Position numbers and translations under genes: made by a program. The notes under the pieces were generated by a model. That model saw nothing but the letters and a program-made list of their open reading frames with translations, searched no databases and was not told the origin of the DNA. This document shows, one piece after another, positions 19,328 through 29,962 of a DNA stretch of 64,000 nt (within the stretch, counting starts at the first letter, position 1; the number at the start of each line of letters is the position of its first letter). The stretch covers positions 30,303 through 94,302 of the forward strand of contig JAEURC010000022.1 of the NCBI GenBank assembly GCA_016789025.1, in the 5' to 3' direction. Source of the stretch: Anaerolineales bacterium (GTDB taxonomy: Bacteria > Chloroflexota > Anaerolineae > Anaerolineales > Villigracilaceae).

Positions 19328-20311
19328 TCACTTTGCCGATTTCCCGAGAGTTTTTGCTTCAAAAGCCAGCCAGCGGAGCGCCAGCCAGTGATGCGAATCG
19401 GGTCGCGCCCATGGGTGATGTTCGCGAACTCGCGCCAGCGCCTCTTCGGCGTTGAGCCTCTCCAAAAGAATCAATACGGCGCAGCAAATTGTAACTGAAC
19501 GGTTCATCCCTGCCACGCAGTGGACAAGGACGCGCTGATCGTTCCATAATCGCTCGATCACCCAGCCCGCCTCCTTGCGTATCTGTCCCACCGTCATTCC
19601 CTGCGATCCCTCGCCGTGTTCGATTGCGCGATCGTTGAGGTGTAAATCTTTTTCCGACTTGACCCAGCGGCTGGATTCTTCTCCAAGATTGAGAACTGCA
19701 TCCACGTGCGGACGTGACCTGGGCTGGATATCCACTCCGCCGATGAAAAGTCTCCGATGTGTTTCATCGCCATTTATATTGATGCTGATTGGGTCGCCGC
19801 CGTATGTTTTATAGAGCGACTTCGATGTTGGGACCAATCGGTTCGTCATTGGCGGCGCGGGCGACCAATCGCGTTCGATGATAAAAGATTTCTGAACGGC
19901 ACGGCTGATCTTGCAAGTTACCTTTCGCGCCAAAAATGACATGTCTGCGCCAACGGGGAGGCGTAGACCAAACATGTAGAATACAGCCTGCTTATTGGGT
20001 TGGTGCCACGAGTACATGTAGGCGATGGTCCGTGAGGTATCGTCCATGCCGTATTTATCGAGGTTGACGAAAAACGTGTCCCGTTTCAGTTTCGAGATTT
20101 TTGAGAAAGTCAATTCTAGCGGAACAAACTTTGCTTTGACGCGTTCGATAATTTTCCCATCCTTGCGAATCAATTTGGAAGATAAAGGCTGGAAGCCTTG
20201 AACATGTAAGACGGTTTCGTGTTTGGTCTCGGAGTAGGAATCAAGACGAGCTCCTTGCAGGAGCGTCGCAAAGGGATGTTCTATGATTCGCGTGCGAGGT
20301 TTGGCTGACAT
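19328..20311 (-). CDS. Dual-specificity/tyrosine phosphatase-like protein
   Basis: 327 residues. The C-terminal ~150 residues form a cysteine phosphatase domain with P-loop HCVAGMNRS, a following all-helical part (AVLILLERLNAEEALARVRE), and a plausible general acid region around HLNDRAIEHGEG. The N-terminal ~170 residues are unrecognised (beta-rich). Start ATG overlaps the kynureninase stop by one base (TGATG), so the two are translationally coupled. The substrate is unknown; protein, nucleotide or phosphoinositide phosphatase are all possible. Confidence 0.8.
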   Translation of the reverse strand: MSAKPRTRIIEHPFATLLQGARLDSYSETKHETVLHVQGFQPLSSKLIRKDGKIIERVKAKFVPLELTFSKISKLKRDTFFVNLDKYGMDDTSRTIAYMYSWHQPNKQAVFYMFGLRLPVGADMSFLARKVTCKISRAVQKSFIIERDWSPAPPMTNRLVPTSKSLYKTYGGDPISININGDETHRRLFIGGVDIQPRSRPHVDAVLNLGEESSRWVKSEKDLHLNDRAIEHGEGSQGMTVGQIRKEAGWVIERLWNDQRVLVHCVAGMNRSVTICCAVLILLERLNAEEALARVREHHPWARPDSHHWLALRWLAFEAKTLGKSAK

Positions 20312-21627
20312 CAGGTGACGGTCAACTTTTGTTTCGGATATTTCTCATGTCGTTTTTCTTCGATCACTCGTTTGATTCTATCAAAGCCTTGCCAGATTTC
20401 GGCGAAGGAGGTATAGAGCGATGAAAAGCCGAGGCGGATGTTGTCGGGTGCGCGGAAGTCGGGGATGACGTTCATCTCTTCGATGAGGGCGCGGTTGATG
20501 CGGTAGCCGTCGGTGTGGCGGATGGAGATGTGGGAGCCGCGCATGGCAGAGTCACGCGGGGAGCCGAGAGAAAAGCCGAGAGGGGCGAGCCAGCTATCCG
20601 TCAGGAAAGAAGCGTAGTCTGTCATCAGAATCGATTTGGCGCGGATGGCATCCATGCCCGCTTGTAGAGTCGGTTCGATGCCTGCTTCCATCGTGAGGAG
20701 GGAGATCATCGGTTGCGTACCTGCTAAGAATCGCGTTGCGCCTGCGGCGGGTTCGTAGTCGAGACCGAAGTCGAACGGATTCTTTTGTCCCCACCAACCC
20801 CAGATGGGCGAGGTGAGTTTGTCTTGAATCTTTTTGTTGACATAGAGGAACGCGGGCGCGCCTGGACCGCCGTTGAGATATTTGTAGGTGCAGCCGATGG
20901 CGAGGTCGGCGTTGCAGTTGTCGAGTTGGATGGGGACGGAGCCGACGGAGTGACTCAGATCCCAGAGGACGAGCGCGCCTTTGTTGTGGGCGAGTTCGGT
21001 GATGTGTTGCATGTCGTAGGTGTAGCCGCTTTTGAAGACGACGTGCGAGAGGGTGACGAGGGCGGTGTTTTCGTTGATGGCGGATTCGAGTTTGGCGATG
21101 TTGGGGGTGATGTCGTTGTCGGAGGAGGTGATGCGGATGATTTCGTGGTCTCGATACGCCCCGCCACGATCATGCGGGGCTACTCGACCGCCGTATGAAA
21201 GTAGATTTTTTATACCTTGAAGGATGTAAAGATCAGAAGGAAAGTTGAATGTGTCGGTGATGATGCGTTTGCGATTCGGTTGATGTGTGAGCGCGGCGGT
21301 GGCGAGTTTGAAGAGGTTGTTTGACACGGTGTCGGTAACGATCACTTGACCTGCTTCCGCGCCGATGAGTTTGCCGATCTTGTCGCCGACGCGATGCGGG
21401 GCCTCCCACCAGCCTTTATTCCAGCCGCGGATGAGGTCGGAGCCCCACTCTTCATCTATCACTTGCTTGGCGCGTTCTGCCGCAACTTTGGGCATTCGTC
21501 CGAGTGAGTTGCCGTCGAGGTAGATGAGGTCGGGGTCGGTGATGATGAATTGGTCGCGGTAGGAGGCGAGGGGGTCTTGCGAGTCGAGTTGTTGGGCGAA
21601 GGCGAGGGAGGGGGAGAAGGTTGTCAT
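20311..21627 (-). CDS. kynU: Kynureninase
   Basis: 438-residue PLP enzyme that hydrolyses kynurenine to anthranilate and alanine. Motifs match recalled Pseudomonas KynU: IYLDGNSLGRMP, EEWGSDLIRGWN, FNFPSDLYI, WDLSHSVGSVP, GCTYKYLNGGPG (Lys binds PLP), GTQPMISL and LGFSSLYTSFAE. Relative to that homologue there is an extra loop of about 17 residues after NLLSYGG (RVAPHDRGGAYRDHE), encoded exactly by a palindromic repeat at 21145-21190. Start at 21627 because homology begins there. No other kyn genes are nearby. Confidence 0.9.
   Translation of the reverse strand: MTTFSPSLAFAQQLDSQDPLASYRDQFIITDPDLIYLDGNSLGRMPKVAAERAKQVIDEEWGSDLIRGWNKGWWEAPHRVGDKIGKLIGAEAGQVIVTDTVSNNLFKLATAALTHQPNRKRIITDTFNFPSDLYILQGIKNLLSYGGRVAPHDRGGAYRDHEIIRITSSDNDITPNIAKLESAINENTALVTLSHVVFKSGYTYDMQHITELAHNKGALVLWDLSHSVGSVPIQLDNCNADLAIGCTYKYLNGGPGAPAFLYVNKKIQDKLTSPIWGWWGQKNPFDFGLDYEPAAGATRFLAGTQPMISLLTMEAGIEPTLQAGMDAIRAKSILMTDYASFLTDSWLAPLGFSLGSPRDSAMRGSHISIRHTDGYRINRALIEEMNVIPDFRAPDNIRLGFSSLYTSFAEIWQGFDRIKRVIEEKRHEKYPKQKLTVT
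21145..21190. repeat. 46-bp palindromic repeat embedded in frame in kynU
   Basis: Flanks GTGGTCTCGATACG and CTACTCGACC enclose a variable stem CCCCGC / GCGGGG. The flanks match both arms of the intergenic element at 34667-34806, whereas the inner stem differs. It adds a loop to kynureninase without breaking the frame. Confidence 0.8.
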
Positions 21628-21737
21628 AAATTCTTTTTTACCACAAAGTGTCACAAAGGAGCACAAAGGAAAACAAAGAAGGAAGAGGAAAGATGCGAGA
21701 TACGAGATACGAGTTACGTGTTTCCTTGTGTACGTGT

Positions 21738-23351
21738 CTACCTGTTTCCGTGTTTACTTTGAATTCGACTCATCGCATATTCCGCCAATGCAGTAATCGT
21801 CAATGACGGATTCACTCCAGGATTCGCGGGCATGATCGAGCCGTCTATGATGTACATGCCTTCGTAGTTGTGGACTTGGAAGTTTTCGTCCACAACACCC
21901 TCTTCAGTATTTCGTCCCATCGGCGCGCCGCCGAGGATGTGCGCGGTGGTGGGGAGGTTGAAGGCGTTCTCGGTGATTGATCCCATCGCCGCGCCGTTGA
22001 TGCGTTTGGCGAATGCTCGCGCCACATCGTGACCCGCATCCACCCGTGCGTGGATCTGGTGATCCGCGTCGGGTTGGGCTACCAAGCCGCGTCGGAACAG
22101 CGTGAGCGGACTTCGCCCGATGCGAAATTTCATGTGGTTGTCCACGTTTTGCATGATGAGCAGGATGGTCATGTTGTGCGCCCAGTTGGGGAAGACCATC
22201 GCGCGGAGATAGTCAATGGGGTGGCGGAGAATCCACGCGAGCGAGCGGACGAGACGCGCGGGGACATTCGTCACATCGGAGACGAGCGGCGCGCCGAGAA
22301 AGCGCATGAGCGAGGAGCCGTTCGGGTAGCGGACAGGTTCGACGCGCGTCACTTCATCCGCGTTGAAGATAGATGTGATTGAAACGCCTTGTGAAAAATC
22401 CACAGTGGACTGGCGCGCGATCGAGCCGAGCAATGCTTCGGAGTTTGTGCGGATCATGTCGCCGAGACGCGGTGAAAGATTCGGCAGAGACTTTTTCACG
22501 TCGCGCAGATTCAACAACAGTTTCATCGTCCCCATCACGCCTGCGGAGAAGATCACATTTTTGGCATACGCTTTTTTTGTTTGCTTGAAGAACTTTGTTG
22601 AATCTTTATACGTAATCTCAAAGCGCGCACTGTTTACTGATAACTGATCACTACTTTCTACTTTCCACTCTTTCACATCTACAACTTCCACTTCTGCTTT
22701 TACTTCCGCCCCATTCTTCTCCGCAAAATACAAATAATTTTTCGGGAGGGTGTTCTTGGCATTGTGACGACATCCGACCATGCACCCGCCGCAGTGGATG
22801 CATCCCGCGCGGGCGGGACCGTCGCCGCCGAAAAAAGGATCGGGGACAGTGACCCCAGCCTCCCCGAAGAATGAACCGACATCCGTCGCGCGGAAGGTGT
22901 GTCCCATGCCGCGCTCATCCGCGATCTGCTTGAGGACCTCATCCGCTTTCCATAATTTTGGATTACGCGCCACGCCGAGCATTTTCTTTGCGGTCGCATA
23001 ATGCGGACGCAACGCGTCGCCCCATTTGACGTTTTGATTCCACGCGGGCGTTGTGAACGTCTCATCGCTCGGAACTTCGAGCACATTGGCGTATCCCAAA
23101 CTTCCGCCGCCCACGCCCGCGCCGTGCAGGATCATCGCGCCTTTGAGAATGCTGATCTGCAAAATGCCATGCGCGCGGAGGGCGGGAAGCCAGAGGTATT
23201 TCCAGAATTGCCAGTTGGTCTTGGCGAAATCTTTATCGTCGTAGCGTTTGCCTTTTTCGAGAACGAGAACGGAATATCCTTTTTCGGCGAGGCGCATGGC
23301 GGAGACACTTCCCCCGAAGCCAGAGCCGATGATGATGAAGTCGTAGATCAT
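21738..23351 (-). CDS. GMC-family (cholesterol-oxidase-like) FAD oxidoreductase
   Basis: 537 residues. N-terminal FAD-binding IIGSGFGGSVSAMRLAEKG; GMC features GAGVGGGSLGYANV and a C-terminal HILGGAPMGRNTEEGVVDEN and NPSLTITALAEYA. A cluster CIHCGGCMVGCRHNAKNT (~residues 190-207) resembles a ferredoxin-like motif found in this subfamily. It likely oxidises an alcohol or sterol-like substrate. A segment SSDQLSVNS (~residue 232) is encoded by a dispersed repeat word (22628-22652) and looks inserted in frame. Confidence 0.85.
   Translation of the reverse strand: MIYDFIIIGSGFGGSVSAMRLAEKGYSVLVLEKGKRYDDKDFAKTNWQFWKYLWLPALRAHGILQISILKGAMILHGAGVGGGSLGYANVLEVPSDETFTTPAWNQNVKWGDALRPHYATAKKMLGVARNPKLWKADEVLKQIADERGMGHTFRATDVGSFFGEAGVTVPDPFFGGDGPARAGCIHCGGCMVGCRHNAKNTLPKNYLYFAEKNGAEVKAEVEVVDVKEWKVESSDQLSVNSARFEITYKDSTKFFKQTKKAYAKNVIFSAGVMGTMKLLLNLRDVKKSLPNLSPRLGDMIRTNSEALLGSIARQSTVDFSQGVSITSIFNADEVTRVEPVRYPNGSSLMRFLGAPLVSDVTNVPARLVRSLAWILRHPIDYLRAMVFPNWAHNMTILLIMQNVDNHMKFRIGRSPLTLFRRGLVAQPDADHQIHARVDAGHDVARAFAKRINGAAMGSITENAFNLPTTAHILGGAPMGRNTEEGVVDENFQVHNYEGMYIIDGSIMPANPGVNPSLTITALAEYAMSRIQSKHGNR
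22628..22652. repeat. In-frame GATAACTGATCACTA repeat in GMC gene
   Basis: ACTGTTTACTGATAACTGATCACTA is a dispersed-repeat type word (split here as ACTGTTTACTGAT and AACTGATCACTA). It encodes part of the SSDQLSVNS peptide. It is followed by CTTTCTACTTTCCACTC, a word also seen near 44490. Confidence 0.5.
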
Positions 23352-23543
23352 TTAGAAAGGATGAAGGATGAATTATGAAGGTTTGCGTTGACGGTTCGTC
23401 TTTCGCTCATCGTGTCGAAACGATGAAAGAAGAAAGATGTTACTCGATACGAGTTGAGGGTTCTCTTTCTGTGTGCCTAACTAGGCGCTCATCTCATAAT
23501 TTTCTTTTCTCAAATGATCCGTCAAACTCTATAATAAATCCCT

Positions 23544-23918
23544 TTATCGAGGCGCAAGTTTAATGGTTGTGGCTCGCGGACCCGACTCTGTCATGTGACT
23601 AGCGATGCTGGCATAGTGACGATACTTTGTTTTGTAGGCTTCATCTATCTGGTTGTTGATATTTGAATCGGTTTCTTCTGTGAAGGTAACATCCTTGTCA
23701 ATTCCGCCAACTCGAACATGACCTTCATAACGATCCTGAACGCCGCGAAACCAAGACGCCGTGCTTCCGTTCGTGGAGCGGACGTAAACGTCGTTGTCCA
23801 CGCGCACAACCCAAACGGTCACAGGTTTTCGCAATGAGCCATCCTTTCGCAAGGAAGAGATTTGCAGCTCCTCTGATTTTTCGATTTTATTAAGTTCGTC
23901 GTTTGTCCATGTAGTCAT
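23544..23918 (-). CDS. DUF2255 family protein
   Basis: 124 residues. DUF2255 features: TTWTNDELNKI at the start, then VTVWVVRVDNDVYVRSTNG, GVQDRYEGHVRVGG and a C-terminal YASIASHMTE. Such proteins resemble the F420/flavin-binding split-barrel fold; activity not established. Start at 23918 chosen by the GAGGTG site upstream. It is the last gene of the minus-strand redox cassette. Confidence 0.8.
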   Translation of the reverse strand: MTTWTNDELNKIEKSEELQISSLRKDGSLRKPVTVWVVRVDNDVYVRSTNGSTASWFRGVQDRYEGHVRVGGIDKDVTFTEETDSNINNQIDEAYKTKYRHYASIASHMTESGPRATTIKLAPR

Positions 23919-23941
23919 GAAGCACCTCACTTATTAATATA

Positions 23942-24784
23942 TTAACGGCGAGCGAGAGCGCCAAATCGCATAGAAGCAACCACGCCGCCATCCATCAGAA
24001 AATCACTACCCGTGATAAAAGCTCCATCGAGACCCATTAGAAGAGCAGCCACAGCGCCAACCTCATCAGGCGTGCCGCCACGACGAACGGCACAGAGTTC
24101 AATCATCCTTTGGTATCCCGCAGCGTTGGGTCCTGTCATTTCATCTTTTGCTAATGGAGTGTAGATGATGCCAGGACTAATTGCATTGACTCGCGCTCCA
24201 CGTTCGCCCCATTGAACTGCCGCTGACTGAACACGTAACGAGTTTGCGCGCTTGGAAATTCCGTACGCTCGCGCCGAGTCAGATATTTGATCGGGTTGAA
24301 GCATTGGCAGAGATAACAGTTCATCTGTAGGAGTTTGTGCGAGCGCTGCATCTTGTTCCGCGCCAAGCGCTGGCAACATGTGTCCCGCCATACTCGCAAT
24401 AACGATACCCGATCCGCCTTGAGCAATTACCTGACCAAATTCTTCAAGCACAAGCGCAGTTCCGTATAAGTCAACTTTGAGAATGGCTTCTGGTGAAGCT
24501 TGTGTAGGGGATAGTCCCGCAGTATGAATCACGCCTGTTACATTACCTATATTGGCGGCGGCGGTTGCCAATGAATGGACGGATTCCCGAGATGACACAT
24601 CCACAAGTTGTGTGCTGACTTGATATCCCATTGATGACATACCGTCGCTTGCCGCTTTGGCATTGGACTCGCGCACATCTGCCAAAAGCAAATGTTTGCC
24701 CGAAGCGACGCGTCGCGCAATCGCTTGACCAATCGCTCCAGCGCCGATCAAAACGATGACTTCAGTATTTTGCGGTGTATCCAT
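23942..24784 (-). CDS. Short-chain dehydrogenase/reductase
   Basis: 280 residues. NAD(P)-binding GAGAIGQAIARRVASG, active-site YGISK with Ser in the preceding region, PGIIYTPLA and the C-terminal GSDFLMDGGVV typical of SDR enzymes. Oxidises or reduces an alcohol/ketone; substrate unknown. It lies 14 bases after the Zn-alcohol dehydrogenase and belongs to the cassette. Confidence 0.92.
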   Translation of the reverse strand: MDTPQNTEVIVLIGAGAIGQAIARRVASGKHLLLADVRESNAKAASDGMSSMGYQVSTQLVDVSSRESVHSLATAAANIGNVTGVIHTAGLSPTQASPEAILKVDLYGTALVLEEFGQVIAQGGSGIVIASMAGHMLPALGAEQDAALAQTPTDELLSLPMLQPDQISDSARAYGISKRANSLRVQSAAVQWGERGARVNAISPGIIYTPLAKDEMTGPNAAGYQRMIELCAVRRGGTPDEVGAVAALLMGLDGAFITGSDFLMDGGVVASMRFGALARR

Positions 24785-24798
24785 TTCTAGACTCCTTC

Positions 24799-25833
24799 TT
24801 AAAACTCAATGATGGCTTTAATGGCTTCGCGGTTGTTCATCGCTCGATAGCCATCTGGAACTTGATCCAAGGCGCCAACAAAGTCAAATACTTTGCCTGG
24901 TTGAATGCTGCCATCAAGGACATCAACAAGCAACTCATTCATATACGCCCGAGCAGGCGCAGGACCGCCAGCAATTGTGACGTTTCCATAGAATGTCGGT
25001 CTCGCAATCGGCATCTCTTCTCCTTGCGGAACGCCAACACGCCCAACCGCGCCTCCTGCGCGCGCAATGCTCAACGCGGTGCGAGTCGATTCTTCATAGC
25101 CCACGCACTCCAGAACGGAATGCGCTCCAAGTCCTTTGGTAATTTCACGCACCCGTGCAATGGCTTCATCGCCGCGTTCAGTGACAATATCTGTCGCGCC
25201 AAATTCCTTTGCAAGATTGATGCGATCCGCATGACGGTCTAAAAAGATAATTTGCTCTGCGCCGAGGCGCTTTGCCGCGATGACGCCGCATAAACCAACT
25301 GCTCCGCCTCCAACAACTGCGGCGATTTTGCCCGCGCTAACTTTCGCCGCCACCGCCGCATGATGTCCAGTTGCCATGACGTCGGTCAGAGTAAGAAGCG
25401 AGGGCATTAATTCATGGTCTTTGCCAACGGGAATAGGAACGAGAGTCCCATCTGCTTGTGGAACACGAACCGCCTCACCCTGACCTCCATCCAGTTCGGT
25501 GCCACCCCACCAGCCTCCATGCAGACAAGAAGTTTGCAATCCCTGCTGACAGAATTCACAAGTTCCATCAGACCAAGCAAAAGGAGCCGCGACGAAATCG
25601 CCAACTTTGATCGTGCGAACATCCTTCCCAATGGCTTCCACAACGCCGATAAATTCGTGCCCCATGCGGCTACCGACATCACTGGGTTTCATTCCTTTAT
25701 AGGGCCAAAGATCGCTGCCGCAAATCCCTGCGCGAGTGACAACAACCAATGCGTCCGTGGATTCTTTTAGTTGCGCATCGGGAACATTCTCAACACGAAC
25801 GTCCCCCGCTCCATACATTAAAGTTGCGCGCAT
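24799..25833 (-). CDS. Zinc-dependent alcohol dehydrogenase (MDR family)
   Basis: 344 residues. Catalytic zinc region RAGICGSDLWPYKG and GHEFIGVVEAIGKDV; structural-zinc-like CEFCQQGLQTSC; cofactor site GGGAVGLCGVIAAKRLG. This is the threonine/sorbitol dehydrogenase-like branch. With SDR, CMD and cupin genes it forms a small redox cassette often seen in bacteria responding to reactive carbonyls; the function here is inference. Confidence 0.92.
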   Translation of the reverse strand: MRATLMYGAGDVRVENVPDAQLKESTDALVVVTRAGICGSDLWPYKGMKPSDVGSRMGHEFIGVVEAIGKDVRTIKVGDFVAAPFAWSDGTCEFCQQGLQTSCLHGGWWGGTELDGGQGEAVRVPQADGTLVPIPVGKDHELMPSLLTLTDVMATGHHAAVAAKVSAGKIAAVVGGGAVGLCGVIAAKRLGAEQIIFLDRHADRINLAKEFGATDIVTERGDEAIARVREITKGLGAHSVLECVGYEESTRTALSIARAGGAVGRVGVPQGEEMPIARPTFYGNVTIAGGPAPARAYMNELLVDVLDGSIQPGKVFDFVGALDQVPDGYRAMNNREAIKAIIEF

Positions 25834-25860
25834 AATATGCTCCAGTGATTTGATTTGATA

Positions 25861-26193
25861 TTATCCATCGCTGTCTTCGCTATACACTTCTTTTGCCATA
25901 GGAAAAACAGCCCATGCGTTTGGCCAGCCCGCGTAGAAGGCGGCGTGCGTAATGATTTCCGCCATTTCTTCCGCTGTGACGCCGTTGTTCTTTGCGTTGG
26001 TGATATGGTACTTCAAAGAATTATCGAAGATCCCCTTGGTCATTAGAACCGTGATTGTAATGATGCTTCGGTCGCGGAGTGAAAGCTTATCTTCTCTCGA
26101 CCAGACTTCCCCGAATAAAACGTCGTCGTTCAGCTCGGCAAACTTTGGCGCAAAATCGCCAAGGGCATTTCTTCCCGCCGTTTGTTTTTTCAT
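25861..26193 (-). CDS. Carboxymuconolactone decarboxylase family protein
   Basis: 110 residues. CMD fold with RSIITITVLMTKG, LKYHITNAKNNGVTAEEMAE, and HAAFYAGWPNAW. It lacks the CxxC pair of AhpD peroxidases, so it is not an obvious peroxidase; gamma-carboxymuconolactone decarboxylase-like activity or an unknown role is more likely. Confidence 0.87.
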   Translation of the reverse strand: MKKQTAGRNALGDFAPKFAELNDDVLFGEVWSREDKLSLRDRSIITITVLMTKGIFDNSLKYHITNAKNNGVTAEEMAEIITHAAFYAGWPNAWAVFPMAKEVYSEDSDG

Positions 26194-26223
26194 GACGAAA
26201 CTCGCTTTCTTAATAGGGATTCT

Positions 26224-26658
26224 CTATTGCAACTTACTATACTCCTCATCGTTAACAGCCTCAAGCCATTCATTGTTGGTATTTTCTCCTGGAACTTCAA
26301 TGGCTACATGAGAAAACCAACTATCAGCCTTTGCGCCATGCCAATGCTTTAATCCTGCGGGGATATGAATAAACGAACCTTCTGAAAGACTGATCGGTTC
26401 TTTGCCTTCTGCCTGATACCAGCCCTCTCCCGCGGTGCATAGCAGAATCTGCCCGCCGCCGCTGGTAGCGTGATGGATATGCCAGTTATTGCGACAACCT
26501 GGCGCAAAGGTGACATTTGCCAACATGGGCTTCTCTTCGGGTTTTGTCAACCTATTGAGAAAGGAATCGCCAATAAAATATTTTGCATACGCCTCGTTGG
26601 GCGCGCCAGTCCCGAACATATTTGCTTTTTCAAACTCTTGTTTATTCATATATTTCAT
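26224..26658 (-). CDS. Cupin domain protein
   Basis: 144 residues, single cupin barrel. Metal-ligand motifs NWHIHHATSGGGQILL (His-x-His) and HIPAGLKHWHGA. C-terminal EWLEAVNDEEYSKLQ is typical of cupins that accompany CMD and SDR genes. First gene of the cassette. Ribosome binding region is AAAGCCATGAAATATATG; an upstream promoter is not obvious. Confidence 0.87.
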   Translation of the reverse strand: MKYMNKQEFEKANMFGTGAPNEAYAKYFIGDSFLNRLTKPEEKPMLANVTFAPGCRNNWHIHHATSGGGQILLCTAGEGWYQAEGKEPISLSEGSFIHIPAGLKHWHGAKADSWFSHVAIEVPGENTNNEWLEAVNDEEYSKLQ

Positions 26659-26932
26659 GGCTTTTCACCTCACGAATAAAAATTGTTTTCTGCCTGCGAT
26701 TCGATCGGAATAACATTGAAAGCATTGCTACCTGTAGACTGCGAATCGCTTCATCTGCTTTTGAATTATATCGCACTGATTACTCTCTCCTCCCCTTCGT
26801 CACAATCCGAATCGGCGTTCCTAAAAACCCATATTATTCCCTGATTTGATTTTCTAAATAACGTAAGTACGTGAAGTGCATCAACTTCGAATCATTGACA
26901 TAGATCATAAACATCGGCAGACCGATCCGCAC
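26659..26932. other. Gene-free gap with a dispersed direct repeat
   Basis: The 274 bases between the cupin and lipoprotein genes hold no gene I can support. They contain the 41-base word at 26781-26821 that recurs at 28641-28681, and no clear terminator. Confidence 0.6.
26781..26821. repeat. Direct repeat copy 1 (CCCCTTCGTCACAATCCG)
   Basis: 41 bases matching 28641-28681 with two mismatches at the left end; the 35 bases from 26787 are identical. The copies are exactly 1860 bases apart and bracket the lipoprotein gene. Confidence 0.8.
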
Positions 26933-28354
26933 TTACCTGAACGGACACACATCCGCTGGCACATAGATGTGACTTTGCGCCCCGTGATAATCGCTCCCCA
27001 GCGGAATCAAAATTTCGGGATGTTCCGCCGCATATTTGATCGCCGCCGCGCAACCATCGTACATCTTGTGCGCGGACTGGTACGCCTCCCAAAATGCGGA
27101 TGCCATTTCCACGTAGGGATGGGCGTATGGGTCGTTGCTGAATGTTTCTTGCAGGGTTTGATAAGTCGTGAGGGCTTCTGACTCATTTCCCTGAACAAAA
27201 TGAAGGAGCATAATGCGATAGTAGGCATATGCGGCGAGACGAGGGTATTCAGTGGTGTCTTCCAATGGTTCAGGAGGAGAAGTAGGTTTTGCTGGATCGT
27301 AATTATCAACAAGCAATCGAATTTCGTATTCTCTACGAACTTTCGACCACCATTTTAGTTCTTTGCTAAATATTACGTCGTCATAAAGCTCCAATGCCTT
27401 TTCAAAATCCGCATCTAAAGCCATCCAGTCTGCATCTTGAATTGCCTGAAACCGATATTCAGGCGTAGAAAATTCAGGGTGGGAAAGTGCAAAGTTAGTT
27501 CCATCCCAGTAGTAAATATCTTTTTGCCCACGCAATGGGACATAGTCTACATAACCTCCTATGCTTGGAAATGGTCCCTCAATGACTAACTCTAGAATCT
27601 TATCGTTGTTTACATCTATGACTTTCTTGTCTAAAGATGTAACTGTTTGCCATTCACCTAACAAATTTTGAAATTCATGCCCATCCCACTCAAAGATTGA
27701 AATATCAAAGCAATTTCCTGAACAATATGTAATGCCCGCGACAATTTCAGGTATACCATTTTGATTCATATCCCTTATATCAACGATGGATGCAGGTTCT
27801 CCTACAACCCCATTCAGATTTAGGGATAATTCGTAAGAACCATTTTTACAAGAGTATATTCCAAACCCCGGTAATATTTTGATAATAAAATCTTTCACAC
27901 CATCATTTGTCAAATCAAATTCATCGATTGTGCCCAAAGCACGCCCGTATTTATTGCTATTTGATAATTCGGCATTTGCATTTTCCCAAGAACCACCCAT
28001 ATTGAGATAATCAAGAATGGATTTGAATATCTGATCATCAAACAATTTTTCTTTATGTCCAGAAAAAGAAGTTGTATCTAATTCCGTGTCGGGGTTGATT
28101 TGTGGGCAAACATGGGCCATCGCAGGCGTGACCGTGACAATCGTCGAAACATCAAATGTCGGCGTGAAGGTGGGGATGGTGGGCAGAGGCGTGATGGATG
28201 CGGTTGGTGTTGCTGATGGAAGGAGAGTCGCGGTGCTGGTTGGTGTCAACGATGAAGTTGATATTGCATCGTCAACGACAGGGGCGGGAGCAGGTTGTCC
28301 GCAGGCGGAGAGGAGAAAAATCATGGCAAGCAAAGTAAACGCAAGTTTTTTCAT
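26933..28354 (-). CDS. Lipoprotein with Thr/Ser/Pro linker and repeat-protein-like C-terminus
   Basis: 473 residues. Signal peptide and lipobox LLSAC, a low-complexity Thr/Ser/Pro stretch, then a region with FG-GAP-like phrases (DLTNDGVKDFIIKILPGFG, DMNQNGIPEIVAGITYC, VNNDKILELVIEG), suggesting propeller blades. The last ~150 residues are helical with TPR-like phrasing (YAYYRIMLLHFVQGNESEALTTY). Start at 28354 because GGGAGG precedes it. Flanked by a 41-base direct repeat. Unknown function; base composition of the central part is noticeably more AT-rich than the neighbours, which may hint at transfer. Confidence 0.7.
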   Translation of the reverse strand: MKKLAFTLLAMIFLLSACGQPAPAPVVDDAISTSSLTPTSTATLLPSATPTASITPLPTIPTFTPTFDVSTIVTVTPAMAHVCPQINPDTELDTTSFSGHKEKLFDDQIFKSILDYLNMGGSWENANAELSNSNKYGRALGTIDEFDLTNDGVKDFIIKILPGFGIYSCKNGSYELSLNLNGVVGEPASIVDIRDMNQNGIPEIVAGITYCSGNCFDISIFEWDGHEFQNLLGEWQTVTSLDKKVIDVNNDKILELVIEGPFPSIGGYVDYVPLRGQKDIYYWDGTNFALSHPEFSTPEYRFQAIQDADWMALDADFEKALELYDDVIFSKELKWWSKVRREYEIRLLVDNYDPAKPTSPPEPLEDTTEYPRLAAYAYYRIMLLHFVQGNESEALTTYQTLQETFSNDPYAHPYVEMASAFWEAYQSAHKMYDGCAAAIKYAAEHPEILIPLGSDYHGAQSHIYVPADVCPFR

Positions 28355-28381
28355 GGGAGTCCTCCCGATATTATTCATAGC

Positions 28382-29939
<1,558 letters not shown>

Positions 29940-29962
29940 GCAATTAATCATACGGAAAAACA

